This document shows, piece by piece, positions 1 to 7,674 of a stretch of DNA of 64,000 nt; position 1 is the stretch's first letter, and each line of letters begins with the position of its first letter. The stretch covers positions 1-64,000 of the forward strand of contig JABJAB010000066.1 in assembly GCA_018666235.1 (NCBI GenBank). The letters run 5' to 3'. A program made the translations under genes and the position numbers. Under the pieces are notes generated by a model. It saw nothing but the letters and a program-made list of their open reading frames with translations, was not told the DNA's origin and ran no database searches. This DNA comes from Ilumatobacter sp. Its GTDB lineage: Bacteria > Actinomycetota > Acidimicrobiia > Acidimicrobiales > Ilumatobacteraceae.

Positions 1-133
1 CAAACGTGCCGTGCAAGCTCGTGAGCAGAAACGTGAGATAGCTGGTGAAATGAATGCCGCGCCACACCTTCCGAGGGAGCCGTTTCATGGCCAGAGATGT
101 CAACTCAACAATGACGAGGCCCCACATTGCGAA
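1..133 (-). other. Ferric-reductase-like transmembrane fragment, in frame with PEPCK, runs off the left edge
   Basis: After the PEPCK residues GYFGV the same open frame continues with 44 codons of hydrophobic sequence: a segment AMWGLVIVELTSLAM, a basic turn KRLPRKVWR, then GIHFTSYLTFLLTSLHGTF. The pattern V-E-L-T-S, basic turn, W-R, IHxxSY and LHG resembles the ferric-reductase/NADPH-oxidase-type heme-binding membrane domain, where the two histidines bind heme. Nothing like it belongs in cytosolic PEPCK. There is no stop codon before the window edge. I infer a chimeric junction. Whether it is biological or an assembly artefact cannot be settled from the window. Confidence 0.6.
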
Positions 134-1090
134 CACGCCGAAGTACCCGGCTTCGGGATTGATCGCGTACAGCGAACCGTCTGCGGCCGGCTTGATCCAT
201 GCAATGTCGTCGCCGACCGTGGTGACCTTCCAGCCCTCATCGGCAAACGCGGCTGGCGGCTCGATCATCGCGAAGTTCGTCTTACCGCAGGCGCTGGGGA
301 ACGCCGCGCCAAGGTAGGTCTTCTCACCGCCCGGGTCGGTGACGCCCATGATCAGCATGTGCTCTGCCAGCCAGCCCTCGTCACGACCCATCGTCGACGC
401 GATCCGCAACGCCAGGCACTTCTTGCCCAGCAACGCGTTACCGCCGTACCCACTGCCGTACGACCAGATCGACCGCTCTTCGGGGAAGTGCACGATGTAC
501 TTCACGTCAGGGTTGCACGGCCATTGAACATCGACGTCGCCCGGTCCGAGCGGAGGGCCGACGGTATGCATGCACGGAACAAAGGCACCGTCAGCGCCGA
601 GTGCGTCCAGCACCGCTGCGCCCATGCGGGTCATGATCTTCATATTGACAGCGACGTAGGCCGAGTCGGTGATCTCGACACCAATTTGGGCAATGGGCGA
701 TCCGATCGGGCCCATGCTGAACGGAATCACGTACATCGTGCGGCCTTGCATGCAGCCGTCGAAGAGTTCACCGAGCTTGCCCTTCATCTCGGCCGGGTCC
801 ATCCAATTGTTGGTGGGACCTGCGAGTTGCTTGGTTCGGCTACAGATAAACGTCCGGTCCTCGACACGGGCGACATCACTCGGGTCGGAACGGGCGAGGA
901 AGCTATCCGGTCGAAGCTCGTGGTTCAGCCTGATAAAGGTGCCGGCATTGACAAGTTCGTGCGTGAGCAGGTCGTACTCGTCGTCGGATCCGTCACACCA
1001 GTGGACAGCGTCGGGCGTGCACAGGTCGACCATGTCGGCAACCCAGGATCGGAGACCGTCGTGGCGGAGGTTCTCGGGAGATTTCACCAT
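134..1090 (-). CDS. pckG: Phosphoenolpyruvate carboxykinase (GTP), N-terminal half only
   Basis: PEPCK (GTP) interconverts oxaloacetate and phosphoenolpyruvate with GTP in the cytosol, at the gluconeogenesis/anaplerosis node. My reading of the minus strand from an ATG at 1090 gives about 319 residues of recognisable enzyme. It contains the stretch ending WPCNP, then HFPEERSIWSYGSGYGGN, the nucleotide P-loop FPSACGKTNFAM, and GDDIAWIK followed by NPEAGYFGV. Family members are about 600 residues, so roughly the C-terminal 280 residues are absent. The frame stays open but stops resembling PEPCK near 134-139 and becomes a different protein type (next entry). Either the gene is broken or chimeric, or the assembly is misjoined here. 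No ribosome binding site is obvious. The neighbour at 1226 is divergent. Confidence 0.85.
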
Positions 1091-1225
1091 CCGATCATTG
1101 CTGGCGCCTTCGCCGGCCAGTAGGGACTGAGGTCCCTTGTCCCGATGGGGAGCGACCGAGAGTGCCGCCGTTGGTTGTGCTGCCGCGCCAGGTTCGGCGG
1201 TGCTGCGACCCATAAACTTGAGCTC

Positions 1226-1678
1226 GTGAACTCGTCTCGATCTGTGCTCTCTGCCGCCGTCCTCGTCGTACTCACCCTGTCCGCTTGCGGCTCGGACGCT
1301 GCCTCGACCTCCGATACCGAGCCACCAAATGCCGCCACCTCCGCTGCAGCAGGCATCCAGCTTGTCCAACCCGACGATGCAGCCGCGACGATCGCCACCC
1401 CGCCCGACGATCTGGTGATCCTTGACGTACGAACGCCCGCAGAGTTCGCCGAAGGCCACATCGAAGGCGCGGTGATGATCGACTTCTATCGCGACGACTT
1501 CGCCTCCGAACTCGCGAAGCTCGATCCCAACGTGCCTTACGTGCTGTATTGCCGCTCAGGCAATCGGAGCGGCCAGACCGGAGCGCTCATGACTGCACTC
1601 GGCTTCAGCGCCGTCGATGACGTCGACGGCGGGATCATTGCCTGGCAGGACGCCGGGTTGCCGCTGGTCACCGAGTGA
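1226..1678 (+). CDS. Rhodanese-domain lipoprotein
   Basis: A predicted exported, membrane-anchored rhodanese of 150 residues, probably transferring or sensing sulfane sulfur outside the membrane. I chose the GTG at 1226 because it gives a clean lipoprotein signal: a short S-R-S start, a hydrophobic core and the lipobox LSAC followed by GSD. The in-frame ATG at 1145 would put a cysteine-rich, non-signal extension in front. A Ser/Thr/Ala-rich linker precedes a single rhodanese domain with LDVRTPAEFAEGHIEGA and the active-site loop YCRSGNRSGQ. It is convergent with the sulfur operon at 1696-4883, suggesting a related job on the outer face. A catalytic role is likely but its substrate is not shown. 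Confidence 0.8.
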   Translation: MNSSRSVLSAAVLVVLTLSACGSDAASTSDTEPPNAATSAAAGIQLVQPDDAAATIATPPDDLVILDVRTPAEFAEGHIEGAVMIDFYRDDFASELAKLDPNVPYVLYCRSGNRSGQTGALMTALGFSAVDDVDGGIIAWQDAGLPLVTE

Positions 1679-1695
1679 CGACGGTCGCGTGACGC

Positions 1696-3081
1696 TCAGC
1701 TCGACGTCGACGCCATCGCTTCCTGCCAAGCCCCGTATCCACCGATGATGTCGGACACATCAGAGAAGCCCGCTTGGCGCAGCACGCTCGCTGCCACCGA
1801 CGAGCGGTATCCACCGGCGCAATAGACCACGGTTGGAGCTGCTGGGTCGAGTTCGCTGATCCGCGCTGGAAGCTGACCGACAGGAACGGTTGCGGCCCCT
1901 TCGATCGTGCCATGTTCGAGCTCGCCCGGGTTGCGAATGTCGACGAGCTGCAGCCCTTCGATGCCATCGCGCTGTTCACTGAACTGGACCGCAGTCAGCC
2001 GCGAGGCCCGCTCGACCCGATCGGGATGTGCCGCCATGACAGCGAGCGGGTGTTCGAGGAAGCCGACGACGCGGTCGAAACCGATACGGCCGAGACGATT
2101 CTTGGCTTCGGTTTCGAATCCATCACCGACGACCAACAGGATGTCGACGTCGCTCGGGATGACCGAGCCGGCAAACTCGGCGTAGCGGCCGTTGAGCCCG
2201 ACGTTGATCGAATCGGCGAGATGCCCATGGGCAAACTCGTCGGGATCACGCCCGTCGATGACCATTGCTCCGCCCTCGACCAGCCGGTCGAAGCCATCGA
2301 GATCAACCGCCTCCGGCGATGCATGCTCGTCAAGCAGTCCCCGGTCTTGCCGATTCAGCACGGCGTCGTAGATGAAGTAGCTCGGCGCTGGGGGCTGGCC
2401 CTCAGTCACCAGATCAAAGAAGGCTTGCTTGTCGTCAGCGAGCAGCGCGTAGTTCGTGGTGCGCTGCACACCGATCGTCGACCACGTGTCGGTCGACAGG
2501 TTCTTACCGCAGGCGCTCCCTGCGCCGTGCGCGGGATACACCTTGGTTGCGTCGGGCAACCTGAGCAGCTTGTCGTGCAGGCTGTCGTACAACTGTGCGG
2601 CGAGCTCTTCGCGGGTGAATCCAATCGAGGACAGCAGATCGGGTCGGCCGACGTCACCAATAAACAGCGTGTCGCCGGTCAGCACACCGTAGGGCTCGGC
2701 ATCGTCGGCGTGCTCCCACACCACGATGCTGACCGACTCGGGCGTGTGCCCGGGCGTGTGCCGGATCTCGAGAACGATCTCTCCGAGTTCGATGCGTTCG
2801 CCGTCGGCGAGTTTCCGCGACGAGAATTCAGTCTCCGCAACCGAGGAAAACGCGATCTCCGCGCCGGTGGCTGCGGCAAGCTCGAGGTGGCCCGACAAGA
2901 AGTCGGCGTGAAAGTGCGTCTCGATGATCAATTCGATCGTGAGACCGGCCTCAGCTGCGTCGCGGACGTATTCGTCGGTGTCTCGACGCGGGTCGACCAC
3001 CACTGCTCGACCTGACGATTCGTCACCAATCAGATACGACGCCTGCGAGAGGCAATCGAGGTAATACTGCGTGAACTTCAT
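1696..3081 (-). CDS. Persulfide dioxygenase-like MBL-fold protein fused to two rhodanese domains
   Basis: 461 residues. Residues 1-205 are a metallo-beta-lactamase fold of the ETHE1/persulfide-dioxygenase type, which oxidises glutathione or other low-molecular-weight persulfides to sulfite. It has the metal motif THFHADFLSGH at 55-65 (H56, H58, D60), H112 in HTPGH, D137 in TGDTLFIGD and H185 in YPAHG. Two rhodanese domains follow. The first, about 255-350, lacks an active-site cysteine (VVGDGFETEA replaces the loop) and is probably structural. The second has C421 in YCAGGYRSS. Its ATG overlaps the stop of the upstream rhodanese by 4 bases, so translation is coupled. It is last in the tauE-led operon. 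In an actinobacterium the thiol partner could be mycothiol, which is inference. Confidence 0.85.
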   Translation of the reverse strand: MKFTQYYLDCLSQASYLIGDESSGRAVVVDPRRDTDEYVRDAAEAGLTIELIIETHFHADFLSGHLELAAATGAEIAFSSVAETEFSSRKLADGERIELGEIVLEIRHTPGHTPESVSIVVWEHADDAEPYGVLTGDTLFIGDVGRPDLLSSIGFTREELAAQLYDSLHDKLLRLPDATKVYPAHGAGSACGKNLSTDTWSTIGVQRTTNYALLADDKQAFFDLVTEGQPPAPSYFIYDAVLNRQDRGLLDEHASPEAVDLDGFDRLVEGGAMVIDGRDPDEFAHGHLADSINVGLNGRYAEFAGSVIPSDVDILLVVGDGFETEAKNRLGRIGFDRVVGFLEHPLAVMAAHPDRVERASRLTAVQFSEQRDGIEGLQLVDIRNPGELEHGTIEGAATVPVGQLPARISELDPAAPTVVYCAGGYRSSVAASVLRQAGFSDVSDIIGGYGAWQEAMASTSS

Positions 3082-3386
3082 CGTTGTGCTCCTTCAGAGA
3101 ACTCAAGTATGCCACCCGTGAGATTGACGACGTCAACGAACCCAGCGCCAGCGAGAAAATGGGCCGCTTGCGCACTCCGACCGCCACTCCGGCACAGGAC
3201 AACCGTGCGCTGAGTCGGATCGAGTTCAGCCAGCCGGTCGGCGAGTTGGTCGAGTGGGATGTTGCTTGCCGTCGGCATGCTGCCATCCACCACTTCGGTG
3301 GGCTGACGGACATCGATGAACTGCGTGTCTGGATCCACTACCGACGCGTAGTCGTTGATTGGATGGTTCCGATACGAGGACATCAT
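3078..3386 (-). CDS. Single-domain rhodanese sulfurtransferase
   Basis: A stand-alone rhodanese of 102 residues, probably a cytosolic carrier of sulfane sulfur between its operon partners. FIDVRQPTE lies near residue 23 and the active-site loop LCRSGGRSAQA has C65. The C-terminus NLTGGILEF matches the usual domain end. It overlaps the upstream rhodanese-DUF2892 gene by 4 bases and the downstream MBL-rhodanese gene by 4 bases, so the three are one translationally coupled unit. It has no signal peptide or membrane segment. Confidence 0.85.
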   Translation of the reverse strand: MMSSYRNHPINDYASVVDPDTQFIDVRQPTEVVDGSMPTASNIPLDQLADRLAELDPTQRTVVLCRSGGRSAQAAHFLAGAGFVDVVNLTGGILEFSEGAQR

Positions 3387-3985
3387 GATGTTGCCTGCAT
3401 GTCTGTGAGCACGCCCTCGATGTCACACCCGGCACCACGGTTGTAGGGCAGTCGCCCAAGCGCATTGCCCATCGCGCAGGTGTTGGACACTGCCGAGAAC
3501 GTCAACCCCGCCGCCACGGCTCCAGCGAGCCACTTCGCTCGCGGTACGGCGACCGACAGCAACATCCCGACGAGTGAGAGCGACCCGGCAGCCAAGCGGA
3601 CCTGACGATCCAATGCCCAGGTCTTCGACGACCCACGAACGACGTCGTTTCCGCTCGCCGTCCAACTGTCGAGACCACCGTCGAGCAGATGCAGTTGTTG
3701 TTTGCCGGCATTGCTGAGCGTGGTGTGCGCCTGGTCGGCTCGAGCGCCAGACTTGCACACGAGCACGACCGGGTGGTCCACATCGGCGAGGTCACTGGCG
3801 TGTTCCGCGAGCGTGTCGAGGGGAACGTTGTAGGACCCACCAATGTGGACACTGGCGAACTCAGCGCCGCTTCTGACGTCGAGAATTCTGAGGCCCGGGT
3901 CGTCGGCAAGCAGTTGGCGAAGCGTCGCTGCGTCGATTACGTCGGTGCCGAGTGCGCCTGTTGGACGGTGAAGGGTGCTGGTCAT
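3383..3985 (-). CDS. Rhodanese with C-terminal DUF2892 membrane domain (YgaP-like)
   Basis: 200 residues. An N-terminal rhodanese domain (about 15-115) has ILDVRSGAEFASVHIGG and the active loop VCKSGARADQA with C77. A C-terminal membrane part (about 130-185) has two hydrophobic stretches ending in a cysteine-containing NTCAMG and GCDIEGV, as in DUF2892/YgaP-type proteins. E. coli YgaP is an inner-membrane rhodanese, so this one probably handles persulfide sulfur at the inner face of the membrane. It lies 55 bases downstream of the tauE-like exporter and overlaps the next rhodanese, giving the operon order exporter, membrane rhodanese, soluble rhodanese, persulfide dioxygenase. Confidence 0.85.
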   Translation of the reverse strand: MTSTLHRPTGALGTDVIDAATLRQLLADDPGLRILDVRSGAEFASVHIGGSYNVPLDTLAEHASDLADVDHPVVLVCKSGARADQAHTTLSNAGKQQLHLLDGGLDSWTASGNDVVRGSSKTWALDRQVRLAAGSLSLVGMLLSVAVPRAKWLAGAVAAGLTFSAVSNTCAMGNALGRLPYNRGAGCDIEGVLTDMQATS

Positions 3986-4040
3986 GTGAGTCTCCTGGTT
4001 GGAATCTTCGATTGATATGGCTTGCGGGATGAGGCCGGCG

Positions 4041-4883
4041 TCAGACGCCGAGGACGGTGGAAGCAGCGGTGTAGATCCCGACTACCCCAAGCATCAGAGC
4101 GAAGCTTCGGGTCAGGCGATCAGCATCGACGTCGGCAGTCACTCGGGCGCCGACGACGACACCGATCGTGACGGTGACAAGGAATGGCAGGACGACTGCC
4201 CAGTCAAAGCCGAGGTCGCCACTGCGCATGGCGAGTGCCATTGCGGCGTTGATGACGATGACGACCAGTGATGTACCGATCGCTTCCTTCGCTGGGAAGC
4301 CGAGCAACAGGGTGAGCGCTGGGACGACGGCAAATCCGCCCCCGACGCCGAACAGACCGGTGAGCAACCCGACGGCGGTTGCAGCGACAGCGAGCTTCGA
4401 CAGCGCTGCTATCGAGAGGTGCTGGCGGGTTCGTTTTGCTATCGGTCGGGCCGCAACGAGGGTGGCGCCTCCGACCTCAGCGTCGGGGACCGGCTCAATC
4501 TCCACCGACTTGGCAGACTTCGCACCGACACTCCGATACATCCGTACAGCAACAAACAGGATCAGCACCGCGAACGCACCGAGCAGCACCCGCTCGTCGA
4601 TTTGTCGGTTGATGAGCGTTCCGACTCGGGATCCAAAGATGCCGGCAAGGCCGAACGCAATGCCTGCGCCAAGCCGGACATTGCCGTTGCGGAAGTGGCC
4701 GACCACTCCGAACGCTGAGGCAATGCCGACCACGAGGAGCGAGGCAGTGGTTGCGTCCTGGGCCTGCATTCCAGCGACGAACACGAGGATTGGAACCGCG
4801 AGGGTCGACCCCCCGCCACCGAGGGCGCCGAGTGAGCCCCCGACGAGCAGTCCAAGCACGATGGCGATGATTTCACCGCTCAT
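4041..4883 (-). CDS. TauE/SafE-family sulfite/anion exporter
   Basis: 280 residues, almost wholly hydrophobic, about eight membrane segments arranged as two repeats with a charged cytoplasmic loop near 120-155. The N-terminus GLLVGGSLGALGGGGSTLAVPIL and the matching second-half motif GLLTGLFGVGGGFAVVPAL are the glycine-rich signatures of the TauE/SafE family, which export sulfite, sulfoacetate or related anions. As first gene of the operon it would remove sulfite made by the persulfide dioxygenase encoded last. Its upstream region (4884-5089) is shared with the divergent GntR gene and carries operator-like inverted repeats at 4917-4947. The substrate is inferred from context. Confidence 0.85.
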   Translation of the reverse strand: MSGEIIAIVLGLLVGGSLGALGGGGSTLAVPILVFVAGMQAQDATTASLLVVGIASAFGVVGHFRNGNVRLGAGIAFGLAGIFGSRVGTLINRQIDERVLLGAFAVLILFVAVRMYRSVGAKSAKSVEIEPVPDAEVGGATLVAARPIAKRTRQHLSIAALSKLAVAATAVGLLTGLFGVGGGFAVVPALTLLLGFPAKEAIGTSLVVIVINAAMALAMRSGDLGFDWAVVLPFLVTVTIGVVVGARVTADVDADRLTRSFALMLGVVGIYTAASTVLGV

Positions 4884-4916
4884 GCTGCAGCCTCATTGAT
4901 GTGTGGTTCGTTCTCA

Positions 4917-4947
4917 TGTACAGACAACCGTACAATATGTACGGACA
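4917..4947. promoter_or_regulatory. Operator-like inverted repeats upstream of the sulfur operon
   Basis: CCGTACA (4928-4934), spacer ATA, TGTACGG (4938-4944) form a perfect 7-bp inverted repeat. A near-copy half-site TGTACAG precedes it at 4917-4923. The overlapping octamer TACGGACA (4940-4947) recurs in reverse complement as TGTCCGTA at 5044-5051, just before gntR. The repeat sits 34-66 bases upstream of the tauE-like start, a normal place for a repressor site. That the divergent GntR protein binds it is inference. Confidence 0.5.
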
Positions 4948-5043
4948 TATTGCAACCTCAGTGAACTGGGCAGACGCAAACCTTCTCGGAAAAGTCCACG
5001 CAGATCGTCGGCCAACCGGGCCAGGAGATGAGTAGAGTCTGTT

Positions 5044-5051
5044 TGTCCGTA
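5044..5051 (+). promoter_or_regulatory. Second copy of the operator-like octamer, before gntR
   Basis: TGTCCGTA is the exact reverse complement of TACGGACA at 4940-4947 and lies 38 bases upstream of the GTG start of the GntR gene, as expected for an autoregulatory site. An eight-base match alone is weak; its position in the same divergent intergenic region is what supports it. Confidence 0.35.
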
Positions 5052-5089
5052 TCTTTCCAGCGCCATGCGCTGGGCGACGAAAGGAACCC

Positions 5090-5857
5090 GTGGCGCTCGA
5101 TCGCTCCAATCCTCTGCCCCTGTGGGCGCAGCTCGAATCCGACCTCAAGCAGCGGCTCGACGCCGGCGAATTCGACGAGCGATTTCCCACCGACCACGAA
5201 CTGGTCCAGCAGTACGGCGTCAGCCGACACACGGTCCGCGAGGCAATCGGACACCTCAACCGTTCGGGCATCTTGCGCCGCGAACGTGGCCGCGGCACCG
5301 TCGTCAACCGCACCGAGTTCGAGCAACCCCTCGGCGCGTTGTACAGCCTCTTCGGTTCCGTCGAATCCTCAGGAGCAGTCCAACGCAGCCAGGTGCTGGA
5401 GCTCCGCGAGGACATCAACCCCACCATTGCCACACAACTCGAGCTGGCACCCGACGCTCCCCTGCTCTATCTCGAACGCCTCCGATGCGCCGACGACCAA
5501 CCGCTCGCAATCGACCGGGCATGGCTCCCGATGGAAGTCGCAAGGCCGCTGTTGACCAGCGACTTCGAGCGGACAGCGCTGTACGACGAGTTGGAACAGC
5601 GCTGCGGGGTCCGCCCCAACGCAGGATGGGAACGCATCGCGCCGCTCCTCCCCACGCCAGAGGAACGAACGTTGCTCGACATGCGACGCGGCGAGGCAGC
5701 ATTCTTTCTCGAACGACTCAGCGTCGCCGATGGTCGCCCAATCGAATGGCGCACGACCACGATCCGCGGCGATCGGTACCGATTCGTCTCCAAGTTCGAG
5801 CAAGGCGTCGCGCCCGCGATGGTCGCTTCTGCAAACCCCGCGACGCACAACGCGTAA
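5090..5857 (+). CDS. GntR-family transcriptional regulator, HutC type
   Basis: 255 residues. Residues 1-75 are a GntR winged helix with the standard start PLPLWAQLESDLKQRL, then FPTDHELVQQYGVSRHTVREAI and a wing GILRRERGRGTVV. Residues 90-245 are a HutC/UTRA ligand-binding domain, containing PLLYLERLRCAD and PIEWRTTTIRGDRYRF. GTG start at 5090 follows an AAAGGA ribosome binding site. It is divergent from the rhodanese/exporter operon and separated from it by about 200 bases holding shared motif copies, so it most likely controls that operon and itself. The ligand is not evident. A sulfur compound would fit the neighbours, but UTRA domains usually bind sugars or amino-acid derivatives. Confidence 0.85.
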   Translation: MALDRSNPLPLWAQLESDLKQRLDAGEFDERFPTDHELVQQYGVSRHTVREAIGHLNRSGILRRERGRGTVVNRTEFEQPLGALYSLFGSVESSGAVQRSQVLELREDINPTIATQLELAPDAPLLYLERLRCADDQPLAIDRAWLPMEVARPLLTSDFERTALYDELEQRCGVRPNAGWERIAPLLPTPEERTLLDMRRGEAAFFLERLSVADGRPIEWRTTTIRGDRYRFVSKFEQGVAPAMVASANPATHNA

Positions 5858-5863
5858 GGCAGA

Positions 5864-5880
5864 TGCGCCGCTCGGGCGCA
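5864..5880. terminator. Short stem-loop between convergent gntR and FKBP genes
   Basis: TGCGCC (5864-5869), loop GCTCG, GGCGCA (5875-5880). It lies 7 bases after the gntR stop and between convergent genes. There is no T-run on either side, so it may be only a 3'-end hairpin. Confidence 0.3.
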
Positions 5881-5935
5881 CCGACCTCACGCGTTCACAC
5901 GTTGCGATATCCAGTGGTGTTCGGAGCGTCGACTG

Positions 5936-6304
5936 TCAGCCGACGGCGAGAAGATCGACGACGAAGACCAGGGTCTCGCCGCCTGCGATGACACCACCAG
6001 CGCCAGCATTGCCATAACCCATATGCGGCGGAATGGTGAGACGGCGACGGCCACCGACCTTCATCCCCTGCACGCCTTCGTCCCAGCCTTGAATGACCTG
6101 GCTCTGGCCGAGGCCAAAGCGGAATGGCTCCATGCGGTTCCACGACGCGTCGAACTCGGCACCGGTCGACCATGACACGCCGACGTAGTGCACGGTGACG
6201 CCCTGGCCGGCGGCAGCTTCGTCGCCGTCGCCCACGGTGATGTCGTCGATGACGAGCTCTGCGGGCGGATCTTCGGCGGGGATGGTGATCTCAGGCTTCT
6301 GCAT
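5936..6304 (-). CDS. FKBP-type peptidyl-prolyl cis-trans isomerase
   Basis: 122 residues from the ATG at 6304, starting MQKPEITIP. A longer start at 6478 would run into the divergent aminotransferase promoter and add non-family sequence. It is a single FKBP domain: VTVHYVGVSWSTGAEFDASW, PFRFGLGQSQVIQGWDEGVQGMKVGGRR and IPPHMGYGNAGAGG, with ETLVFVVDLL closing the fold. It catalyses proline isomerisation in protein folding. No signal peptide, so cytosolic. It is close to the short FkpB/FKBP12-like proteins common in actinobacteria. Confidence 0.9.
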   Translation of the reverse strand: MQKPEITIPAEDPPAELVIDDITVGDGDEAAAGQGVTVHYVGVSWSTGAEFDASWNRMEPFRFGLGQSQVIQGWDEGVQGMKVGGRRRLTIPPHMGYGNAGAGGVIAGGETLVFVVDLLAVG

Positions 6305-6412
6305 GGCAGTCCAGGCTAGTGGCCGGTCGCTGTGTCGACCCAAGACCGAATGGTGGTGCAGATTCATGTACACGCACCGGCGTTCATCGGCCCGGACTGG
6401 CACAATGGAGCC

Positions 6413-7624
6413 ATGCCCGGCGCCTTTCTGCACCCATTCGCCAAGCCCAGCCGTGAGCGATTCCCGTCGATCACACACGGCAAGGGATCACTTGTCTGGG
6501 ATCACACCGGCCACGAGATGATCGACGCGATGGCCAGCCTCTGGTACTGCCAGATCGGTCACGGACGCGGTGATATGGCTGACGCAATCGCTGGTCAGAT
6601 TCGTCAAATCGAGGCCTACTCATGCTTCGACCCCTTCACCAACGGCCCCGCCGACCAACTGGCCGAGAAAATCGCCAGTCTGACCCCGATGCCCGACGCT
6701 CGAGTCTTCTTCACCAACTCCGGTTCAGAGGCAATCGATTCGGCGATGAAGTTGGCCCGGCTGACCCAAGTCCTCGATGGCCAGCCCGAACGCCGCTTGA
6801 TCATCTCTCGCGTCCGTGGCTACCACGGCACCAACTACGGCGGAACCAGCGCGCAGGGTCTCCCACTCAACAAGGAGGGCTACGGGACGCTGCTCGATGA
6901 CGTGGTGCAGGTACCGGCCGACGACATCGAGGCACTGTCGATGCTGATGGCGGAAAACTCGAACCGCGTCGCGGCCGTCCTCACCGAACCTGTCCAGGGC
7001 GCGGCTGGCGTCTACCCGCCCAACGAGGGCTACCTCGACGAAGCCCGCCGACTCTGCGACCAGCATGGCGCACTGTTGATCTTCGACGAGGTGATCACCG
7101 GATTTGGCCGTCTTGGCACATGGTTCGCAGCAGATCACTTCGATGTCGTGCCAGACCTCACCGCATTCGCCAAGGGGGTCACCTCGGGCTATCTGCCACT
7201 CGGTGGCGTCATCGTTGGACCGCGAGTCAGCGAAGCACTCGAATCAGATCGCGACTTCATCCTGCGCCACGGCTACACCTACTCCGGCCACCCCACGGCC
7301 TGCGCGGCCGGGCTGAAGAACATCGAAATCCTCGAGAAGAACAACCTGCTGAAGGCCGCCAGCGGGATGGGCTACCGGCTCGAGCGCGGACTCCGAGCTA
7401 TTGCCGACGACGGCGGCGTCGATCACGTCCGCGGCGTGGGGGCCGTGTTCGCAGTGGGTCTGCGCGACGACCAGAACGCCGTGCAGTTGCGCGATGCCAT
7501 GATCCAAGCCGGGGTGATTACCCGGGCGATCGGCACCGACACCATCACCTACTGTCCGCCATTCGTCACGACCGACGAACAGATCGACACCATCGTCGAC
7601 GTGCTGGCCGAGGCGGTCGGCTGA
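6413..7624 (+). CDS. Class III pyridoxal-phosphate aminotransferase
   Basis: 403 residues from the ATG at 6413. An in-frame ATG at 6332 also exists, but the shorter start leaves room for a promoter against the divergent FKBP gene. Family hallmarks are present: LWYCQIGHGRGD near the N-terminus, TNSGSEAIDSAMKLA for cofactor phosphate, RVRGYHGTNYGG, the metal-independent PLP motif IFDEVITGFGRLG and the Schiff-base lysine in LTAFAKGVTSGYLPLGG. The family uses omega-amino acids or amines with pyruvate or 2-oxoglutarate; the profile is nearest to omega-amino acid:pyruvate/adenosylmethionine-type enzymes. The next gene, a 3-hydroxyisobutyrate-dehydrogenase-type reductase, is convergent, and a shared beta-amino acid or valine/semialdehyde pathway is possible but only inferred. 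Confidence 0.85.
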   Translation: MPGAFLHPFAKPSRERFPSITHGKGSLVWDHTGHEMIDAMASLWYCQIGHGRGDMADAIAGQIRQIEAYSCFDPFTNGPADQLAEKIASLTPMPDARVFFTNSGSEAIDSAMKLARLTQVLDGQPERRLIISRVRGYHGTNYGGTSAQGLPLNKEGYGTLLDDVVQVPADDIEALSMLMAENSNRVAAVLTEPVQGAAGVYPPNEGYLDEARRLCDQHGALLIFDEVITGFGRLGTWFAADHFDVVPDLTAFAKGVTSGYLPLGGVIVGPRVSEALESDRDFILRHGYTYSGHPTACAAGLKNIEILEKNNLLKAASGMGYRLERGLRAIADDGGVDHVRGVGAVFAVGLRDDQNAVQLRDAMIQAGVITRAIGTDTITYCPPFVTTDEQIDTIVDVLAEAVG

Positions 7625-7637
7625 CCCATCCCCGCTC

Positions 7638-7657
7638 GGCGCACGACAAGCTGCGCC
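7638..7657. terminator. Stem-loop between convergent genes
   Basis: GGCGCA (7638-7643) pairs with TGCGCC (7652-7657) around an 8-base loop, between the aminotransferase stop and the convergent dehydrogenase stop. No clear T-tract, so it is a weak bidirectional terminator candidate. Confidence 0.3.
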
Positions 7658-7674
7658 CGGCCCAGATCGGCCAA

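Noticed and set aside
11..1130. Long open frames on the plus strand (370 and 153 residues)
   Set aside because: They lie opposite PEPCK on the minus strand, which has clear family motifs. They have no recognisable domains and are shadows of GC-rich codon use.
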